Shown here: positions 58,832 through 64,000 of the stretch, in pieces
Position numbering within the stretch: position 1 is the stretch's first letter
Layout: each line of letters begins with the position of its first letter
Assembly (NCBI GenBank): GCA_015075375.1
Contig: JABTUM010000002.1
Location: 1,847,393-1,911,392 of the forward strand
Direction of reading: 5' to 3'
DNA: 64,000 nucleotides
DNA from: Planctomycetota bacterium
GTDB taxonomy: Bacteria; Planctomycetota; SZUA-567; H5-PLA8
Made by a program: the position numbers and the translations under genes
The notes under the pieces: model-generated
What the model saw: the letters and a program-made list of their open reading frames with translations, nothing else
Databases searched by the model: none
What the model was told of the DNA's origin: nothing

Positions 58832-59719
58832 TTATCCACCCGTCTTGGTCAATTCGCGGAACCGCGCCAGCAGATCGAGCGTCACCGGACCGGGTTTGCC
58901 GTCCGCAATCGTGCGTCCGTCCACCTTGACTACCGAAATGATCTCTGCACCTGTGCCCGTCAGAAACATCTCGTCCGCCGTATACAGGTCGTAGCGCGTG
59001 AAGAGTTCTTCTCGGACATCGTATCCGCCCGAAGCGGCCAATTCGATCACCGCATCGCGCGTCACGCCCTTCAAGATGCCGGCGTTGGCGTGCGGCGTGC
59101 GCAGGATCTTCTTTCCGCCACTCTTGTGATCCGGCGGATTGATCACGAATATATTATCGCCGCTGCACTCGGCCACGAAGCCGGCCGGGTCCAGCATCAC
59201 CACTTCATGCACGCCCGCCTGGATCCCTTCGATCTTGGCCAGGATGTGCCCCAGGTAGTTCAGCGACTTGATCCGCGGATTCAGGTTCTCGCGGTGGCTG
59301 ATCGGCGTCGCCGCGGTGATTACATCCAGGCCCTTCTGGTAGAACTCGGGCGGATAGAGCTGAATCGTATCGGCGATGATCACGATCGTCGGGCGCGGGC
59401 ACTTGCGCGGATCGAGCCCCAGATCGCCCTTCCCGCGCGTGACCAGCACACGAATGTACGAATCGGTGAGCTTGTTGATCTTCACCGTCTCTTCGATCCG
59501 CTGGCTCATCTCGGCCTTCGAGATCGGCACTTCCAGCCAGATCGCCTTGGCGCTGGCGTAGAGCCGGTCGACGTGCTGCTTGAGCCGGAATACTTTCCCG
59601 TGGTACGAGCGAATGCCTTCGAAGACGCCGTCTCCGTACAGCAGCCCGTGGTCGAAGACCGAAACCTTCGCCTGGTCCTTGGGGTAGTACTCGCCGTCGA
59701 TCCACACCTGAATGCTCAT
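58832..59719 (-). CDS. ilvE: Branched-chain amino acid aminotransferase (class IV)
   Basis: The 295-residue PLP enzyme (ATG 59719, GGAG six bases upstream) has the fold-type IV signature: W-I-D-G-E-Y-Y-P near the start, D-H-G-L-L-Y-G-D-G-V-F-E-G-I-R (the loop of IlvE-like enzymes), the PLP-lysine region I-K-S-L-N-Y-L, and the T-G-T-G-A-E-I phosphate loop. It probably transaminates Val, Leu and Ile with 2-oxoglutarate; D-amino acid aminotransferase or ADC lyase are less likely given the D-G-V-F-E-G-I-R segment. It is 86 bases downstream of lolD on the same strand. Confidence 0.88.
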   Translation of the reverse strand: MSIQVWIDGEYYPKDQAKVSVFDHGLLYGDGVFEGIRSYHGKVFRLKQHVDRLYASAKAIWLEVPISKAEMSQRIEETVKINKLTDSYIRVLVTRGKGDLGLDPRKCPRPTIVIIADTIQLYPPEFYQKGLDVITAATPISHRENLNPRIKSLNYLGHILAKIEGIQAGVHEVVMLDPAGFVAECSGDNIFVINPPDHKSGGKKILRTPHANAGILKGVTRDAVIELAASGGYDVREELFTRYDLYTADEMFLTGTGAEIISVVKVDGRTIADGKPGPVTLDLLARFRELTKTGG

Positions 59720-59805
59720 CACGAACTCCAACAAGATGAAGGCGCCCCGCCCGCGCGGCCGGCGCCCGGCTTGAACGACCCCGCGCCCCCATTGGGATGG
59801 CGCGG

Positions 59806-60561
59806 CTAAACTTGAGTGCGCTTGGCCTGGAGTTGCAGCGTTCCGGACTCCAGGCGCAGGATACGGTCGGCTTGTTCGGCCAGCGCCGGGTCGTGCGTCA
59901 CGACCGCGGCGGCCATTCCGTCTCGGCGCGCTAACTCAAAGATCAGCGCCATGATACGTGTACCCGTGGCCGGGTCAAGGTTGCCTGTGGGCTCATCGCA
60001 AAGCAGCACCCGCGGGCGCTGCATCAAGGCCCGGGCGATCGCCACGCGCTGCCGCTCGCCTCCGCTAAGCGTAAGCGGGCGCTGCCGGGCGCGATCCTTC
60101 AAATCAACCGCCTCGAGCAACTCCTCCGCGCGGCCGCGGGCCGCGGCGGCCGAGATGCCCGCCAGCCGCGCCGGCATCAGCACGTTCTCGAGCACGTTGA
60201 AGTCGGGCAGCAGAAAGTAGTGCTGAAAGATGAAACCGATCAGCCGGTTGCGCAGCGCCGCACGCTCGGCCTCGCCCAGTTTCGCCGTCGGCGTAGCGTC
60301 CAGTTCCACCTCGCCCGCGTCGGGCCGGTCGAGCAGCCCCAGCAGATGCAGCAGCGTGGACTTCCCGCTTCCGCTCTTCCCGATCAGCGCAACCACTTCG
60401 CCGGCATGCACCGTCAGCGTGGCTTGCTTCAGCACCTCCAGCCGCCGCTCGCCGTCGATGAACGTGCGGCGCATTTCCGTCGCGCGCAACAGCGCCGCGC
60501 CGGAGCGCTTCGCATCGTTCGCCGCCATCGCCGCCTCCGCGCGTTCGCCCACGTTACTCAT
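59806..60561 (-). CDS. lolD: Lipoprotein-release ABC transporter ATP-binding protein LolD-like
   Basis: The 251-residue ATPase has Walker A G-K-S-G-S-G-K-S (61-68), Q-loop F-I-F-Q-H-Y-F-L-L-P-D-F-N-V-L-E-N-V (a LolD/MacB-type Q loop), signature T-L-S-G-G-E-R-Q-R-V-A-I-A, Walker B L-L-C-D-E-P-T-G-N-L-D and the switch V-V-T-H-D-P. It overlaps the permease gene upstream by eight bases. LolD with LolC/E extracts lipoproteins from the inner membrane; MacB-type export cannot be excluded. Confidence 0.88.
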   Translation of the reverse strand: MSNVGERAEAAMAANDAKRSGAALLRATEMRRTFIDGERRLEVLKQATLTVHAGEVVALIGKSGSGKSTLLHLLGLLDRPDAGEVELDATPTAKLGEAERAALRNRLIGFIFQHYFLLPDFNVLENVLMPARLAGISAAAARGRAEELLEAVDLKDRARQRPLTLSGGERQRVAIARALMQRPRVLLCDEPTGNLDPATGTRIMALIFELARRDGMAAAVVTHDPALAEQADRILRLESGTLQLQAKRTQV

Positions 60562-61816
60562 GCCTCAAACACTCGACCGGATCCAACCGCGAGGCCTTCC
60601 AGGCCGGATACAGCGCGCCCAGAAAACCCGCCCCCAACGTCAGGACCACGATCAGCGCCACGTCCTGCGGCAGCAGCCGCGAGGGAATCGTCTCGATCAA
60701 AAACGCCGCCTTGGGAAAGATGTTCACTTGAAAAGCCTTTTCCAACTCGTTGAGGTTCCGGGTCAACAAGACCGCCAGCGGCAGGCCTACGGCCAGGCCG
60801 GCCAGCGTGATGCACAATCCTTGCACCAGGAACAAAGCCAGGATGCCCCGCGGCGTCGCACCCATCGCGCGAAGCACCCCGATATCGCGCACCTTCTCGG
60901 CCACCATTCGGCTCAGGATCAGCATGATGATGATCACCACGAAGACCAGGAAGATGCCCATGATGAAGCGCATGATCTGGTTCTCGCGCGTGATCGCCTG
61001 GTACCAATTATCCCCTTTCTCGCGCCAGGTCTCGACCTCCAGCACCTCGCGGAGTTGCTTCAAGTGCGGCACGTCGCGCGCCATGGCCGCGTCCACCGTC
61101 CCTTTCACCTTCGAACGAATCGCGTCGAGGTCCGGGCGGTCCGGATCGCCGGCAACCCAGACGCTCAGCGTCTTCGCCTGCCCCGGAATGCCCAGCTTTT
61201 CGGCCAGAAAGGAGCGGTCCACGAAGGCCGCATTCTCGTAGTACGGGTCCTTGCCTTCGAAGAACCCGACGATGCGGAACGCCACCGGCCGCGGATCGCC
61301 CTCTTCGTCGGTGAAGAGGAACGTGACGTGATCGCCCGTCTTCAGGTTGTGCCGCCGCTTCCACATCCCGCCGACGATGCACCCCCGGAGCGTCTTTCCG
61401 CCCACGTCATGCACGCCGAACTCGCTCAAATCCTTGGGCGAGATCAGCTCGCGCATGCGCCCCAAGGCCAGTTCGCGGTCCAGGTCCACTCCGCGCAGCG
61501 CGCCGATCGTGCGGCTCTCGTCGAAGATCGCGATGGCCGGAATCTCCAGCCCGATCGTGACCCCTTTCACGCCCTCGACGCCCGCAACCTCCGCGGCCCA
61601 CTTTTCGGGATGCCACATCCCGCGCGCGATCGAACCGGCCTGCACCGTCATGTGCGCCTGCACCGACTGCAAGCTGTCCATGTGCAGCGCCTTGAAGCCT
61701 TCCATCACCGAAATGATGAGCAGGTACAGGATCACGATCAGCATCGTGATCGCCGCGGCCATCCAGGAGATGGGCCGTTTGCGCAGGAAGCGGAAGGCGA
61801 CGGGAATCACGTACAT
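60554..61816 (-). CDS. LolC/LolE-type ABC permease
   Basis: The 420-residue protein has an N-terminal membrane helix (about 19-40), a ~215-residue periplasmic MacB_PCD-like domain, and three C-terminal helices of the FtsX family with E-K-V-R-D-I-G-V-L-R-A-M-G-A-T and the final Y-P-A-W-K-A-S-R-L-D-P-V-E-C-L-R. This is the LolC/E layout. It is coupled to LolD by an eight-base overlap. Only one permease gene is present, so the complex would be a homodimer (as in LolF-type systems) or the second subunit lies elsewhere. It is 78 bases downstream of the kinase gene. Confidence 0.88.
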   Translation of the reverse strand: MYVIPVAFRFLRKRPISWMAAAITMLIVILYLLIISVMEGFKALHMDSLQSVQAHMTVQAGSIARGMWHPEKWAAEVAGVEGVKGVTIGLEIPAIAIFDESRTIGALRGVDLDRELALGRMRELISPKDLSEFGVHDVGGKTLRGCIVGGMWKRRHNLKTGDHVTFLFTDEEGDPRPVAFRIVGFFEGKDPYYENAAFVDRSFLAEKLGIPGQAKTLSVWVAGDPDRPDLDAIRSKVKGTVDAAMARDVPHLKQLREVLEVETWREKGDNWYQAITRENQIMRFIMGIFLVFVVIIIMLILSRMVAEKVRDIGVLRAMGATPRGILALFLVQGLCITLAGLAVGLPLAVLLTRNLNELEKAFQVNIFPKAAFLIETIPSRLLPQDVALIVVLTLGAGFLGALYPAWKASRLDPVECLRHE

Positions 61817-61894
61817 GGCGGCGCCGGGCGGGGCTCCTCTTTATCCCCAAGTATCGGACGAAAACGAAGCGCGGCGCGCCCTATTCCGGTCCGC

Positions 61895-63805
61895 TTAATT
61901 TCCGGTGCGCGGGGTGTAATCGAACCGGTAAATCCGCGGCGGCTGGATGTTCTGCCGGAACTGAAAATCGAAGTTCCACGCCGCGCCGTTTGGATAATGA
62001 ACTTCGAACCGCAGCCGCAGCATCGGGTTCCCCTGCGGATCCGGGAACGTCTGCGCATCGTCGAACTCGAACGAATCCGGCCAGCCGCCGGCCTGCATGC
62101 CCTTCGCCTTGGCGATGAAGTCGCCTTCTGTGACATTGGCCCGAAACCCGTCGTCCGTTCCGTTGTAGGCTTCGCTAAAGCGCCCCGTCATGAACTGCTC
62201 GAACCAGCGCCGCGCGGCGCGCTCGAACTCCGGATAATCCGAATCCATGAGGTCCGTGGCGCCCGTGCGCATTTGCAGGGATAGACCGTCTTCGGCAGGC
62301 GGCGAATCGGACTCCATACCCAGCAGCAACAGGCCGCCGATCCCCCCGCCCACCAGCAACAGCAGCACGGCGGCCACGATGCCCAAAACCACCGCGCTCG
62401 ACGAGCCCTGCTTCGGCGCGGGAGCGGGCGGCCCCGAAGGACGGTATCCGCCCGGAGGCGCATACGCGCCGGGAGGCGAATACACCGGCGGCGGCCCGTA
62501 CGAACCGGCCGCAGGCGCGGGCGTCTGCGGAGGGGCGAAACCGGCCGGTGGGGTGTATACCGGCGGGCCTGAAGCAGGCGGAGCGGCATTCACCGAAGGC
62601 ACCACTTCCTGCCGCCATGCCGAAGGCGACGGCGCCGCACCGGCCGGCGACGGAGCGCCGCGAACGGTGGGCGTGAATTCCGCATCCGAACGCGGCGCCG
62701 AACGGCTCGGAGCGGCGCGGCAGGCGCGCAACTCCTCGCACAAGGCTCCGCCGTCCCGCGGTCGGTGCTCGGGCTTCTTGTGCAGGCAGCGCTCCAGCAG
62801 CGCCGCCGTCGCCTCCGAAACGTCCGGCCGCAGTTCGCGAATCGGCCGGTGCGGATTCTGCATCGTGTCGAGGATGATCTTCATCGCGCTCGAGCCTGTG
62901 AACGGCGCATGGCCGCTCAGAAGCGCGTACAGCGTCGCACCCATGCCGTAGACGTCCGCGGGCAGCCCCGCGGTCTTCGCGTCGATCGCCTGTTCCGGCG
63001 CAAGGTACCCCGGCGTGCCCATCGCCATCTGCGCGCCCGTCAGCGACAAACCGCTCTCGCCGCAGCGCGCAAGGCCCAAGTCCGCGAGTTTCGAACGCCC
63101 GAACTGCGGCTCGTGCCCTCCGCGCGCGAACGGAATCAGGATATTGTCCGGCTTGATGTCGCGGTGCACGATCCCTTCTGCGTGCGCCGCCGCCAAACCT
63201 TCGCTCGCAGAGGCGATCAGCGTCAGCGCCGTGGCCTCGTCGAGCCCCACCCGCTTGTCCTTCTGGACCTGCTTCAGCACCCCGCCGGCCGAGGTTCCGC
63301 GCACGTACTCCATCACCAGGTAGCACAACCCGCTCGCTTCGTCGCGATTCACGTCCAGCACATTCACGACATGCGGCGAACTGACGCGGCATGCGATCTG
63401 CGCCTCGCGAAAAAAGCGCTTCATCAGGTCGGGATCTTGCTCGGCCAGGTTCGGCGGCAAAACTTTGAGCGCGACTTCTTTGCGCAGGCGCGAATGCAGC
63501 CCGTAGTAGACCGCGCCCATCCCGCCCTGCCCGATTTTGGCGACCAGAAATACCCCGCCCAGCACCGGAACGGAAAGCCCGTCCATCGCATGCCGCGGCG
63601 CCAGCGCCAGGAGCGCATCGCGCGAAAGATCCTGCGGCGGCAGGGAGCGTTCGGTGGGCAGGTCCAGTTCGCCGTCGCCTTCGGCGTCGACGATGGGGCG
63701 CGGCGCCGGCGGAGGCGGATCCGACGGGCGCATCACCGTCGCATCGGGGTCGTGGGGCCGTTCGGCCCCCGGCCCGCCCGGCGGCCGCGGTTGTGGCGTG
63801 CTCAT
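61895..63805 (-). CDS. Membrane Ser/Thr protein kinase with periplasmic C-terminal domain
   Basis: The 636-residue protein has a Pro-rich N-terminus, a Hanks-type kinase domain (about 83-345) with I-G-Q-G-G-M-G-A-V-Y (91-100), V-A-L-K with Lys114, H-R-D-I-K-P-D-N (214-221) and D-L-G in place of D-F-G (242-244), then a long Pro/Ala/Gly linker with P-P-A-G-F-A-P-P-type repeats, one membrane helix (about 465-495) and a ~130-residue periplasmic domain (R-W-F-E-Q-F-M-T-G-R-F-S-E-A-Y), which recalls a DUF4864/NTF2-like fold. A -10-like TATAGT lies 11 bases before the ATG on the minus strand. The signal and target are unknown. Confidence 0.9.
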   Translation of the reverse strand: MSTPQPRPPGGPGAERPHDPDATVMRPSDPPPPAPRPIVDAEGDGELDLPTERSLPPQDLSRDALLALAPRHAMDGLSVPVLGGVFLVAKIGQGGMGAVYYGLHSRLRKEVALKVLPPNLAEQDPDLMKRFFREAQIACRVSSPHVVNVLDVNRDEASGLCYLVMEYVRGTSAGGVLKQVQKDKRVGLDEATALTLIASASEGLAAAHAEGIVHRDIKPDNILIPFARGGHEPQFGRSKLADLGLARCGESGLSLTGAQMAMGTPGYLAPEQAIDAKTAGLPADVYGMGATLYALLSGHAPFTGSSAMKIILDTMQNPHRPIRELRPDVSEATAALLERCLHKKPEHRPRDGGALCEELRACRAAPSRSAPRSDAEFTPTVRGAPSPAGAAPSPSAWRQEVVPSVNAAPPASGPPVYTPPAGFAPPQTPAPAAGSYGPPPVYSPPGAYAPPGGYRPSGPPAPAPKQGSSSAVVLGIVAAVLLLLVGGGIGGLLLLGMESDSPPAEDGLSLQMRTGATDLMDSDYPEFERAARRWFEQFMTGRFSEAYNGTDDGFRANVTEGDFIAKAKGMQAGGWPDSFEFDDAQTFPDPQGNPMLRLRFEVHYPNGAAWNFDFQFRQNIQPPRIYRFDYTPRTGN

Positions 63806-63972
63806 GGGCGGAGACTATAGCGCACGTTTGCGCCTTGAGGAATGCGGATTTGCCGGCGCTTGCGCAGGATTCCTTGCGCCCCCGACAAGCCCGTCAGGTA
63901 TCGCGGGCGTCCCGCCCGCAGGAGAAGGTTGCCGTGGAAGGTGGAAACGGAATAAGCGTTCCGAGCGACCGC

Positions 63973-64000
63973 CTACTTCTCCGCCCGCAGCTTCGCCGCG
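63973..64000 (-). CDS. 3' end of a further minus-strand gene (continues beyond the window)
   Basis: Read on the minus strand the last 28 bases give A-A-K-L-R-A-E-K and a TAG stop, with codon use like the neighbouring genes. Its start lies outside the window. The frame is too short to identify and may be chance; 167 bases separate it from the kinase gene. Confidence 0.3.

Overview
The window reads as a piece of a GC-rich (roughly 60-65 %) chromosome of a planctomycete or a close relative in the PVC group. The evidence is a DUF1549/DUF1553-DUF1501 gene pair, two Hanks-type kinases with planctomycete-style tails, many large secreted proteins of unknown function, and a scattered peptidoglycan/division (dcw) gene set. 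No rRNA, tRNA, CRISPR array, phage or classical IS element was seen. Nearly all of the DNA is coding.

Layout. 1-10.9 kb: accessory metabolism and envelope genes (end of a Gfo/Idh/MocA oxidoreductase, a toroid-type lyase-like protein, SGNH hydrolase, two glycosyltransferases, a PKD-domain secreted protein, a kinase-like/membrane fusion). 10.9-13.7 kb: NodIJ-type ABC exporter and a short-chain dehydrogenase. 13.7-21.3 kb: DUF1501 and DUF1549/1553 proteins, Lgt, a small membrane protein and a secreted DUF4139-like protein. 21.4-24.7 kb: a sulfur block (SLC13-type permease, Rrf2 regulator, cysteine synthase) with a clear promoter, terminator and shared operator-like motif. 25.0-36.3 kb: murF, a lipoprotein, a membrane protein, murG, a GxxExxY repeat element, ftsW, mraY, then divergent murC, murB and ddl. 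36.4-39.7 kb: a membrane Ser/Thr kinase and a response regulator. 39.9-44.8 kb: a complete bacillithiol set (bshA, bshB, bshC) with an unknown toroid protein inside the operon. 45.0-48.3 kb: ftsQ-like, ftsA-like and a third gene in the ftsZ position. 48.4-52 kb: HtrA protease and a translationally coupled trio of envelope proteins including a dead M48 peptidase. 52-64 kb: PfkB sugar kinase, a 1078-residue secreted protein, AMMECR1 coupled to an FHA-GAF-HD-GYP protein, IlvE, LolD/LolC-type ABC proteins and a second Ser/Thr kinase.

Main result. The gene at 47315-48271, directly downstream of ftsA, looks like a strongly degenerate FtsZ. It aligns by eye along the whole FtsZ core, but the GTP signature GGGTGTG and most of the T7 catalytic loop are lost. 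Planctomycetes are generally described as lacking FtsZ, so this may be a hidden FtsZ-derived division protein. The upstream FtsA-like protein still carries a C-terminal amphipathic membrane anchor.

How the genes fit together. The mur/fts genes build and remodel peptidoglycan. The sulfur block supplies cysteine, which BshC adds to GlcN-malate to make bacillithiol. Lgt and the Lol-type proteins handle lipoproteins such as the one at 26480. All assignments are made by reading the sequence; no database search was run.
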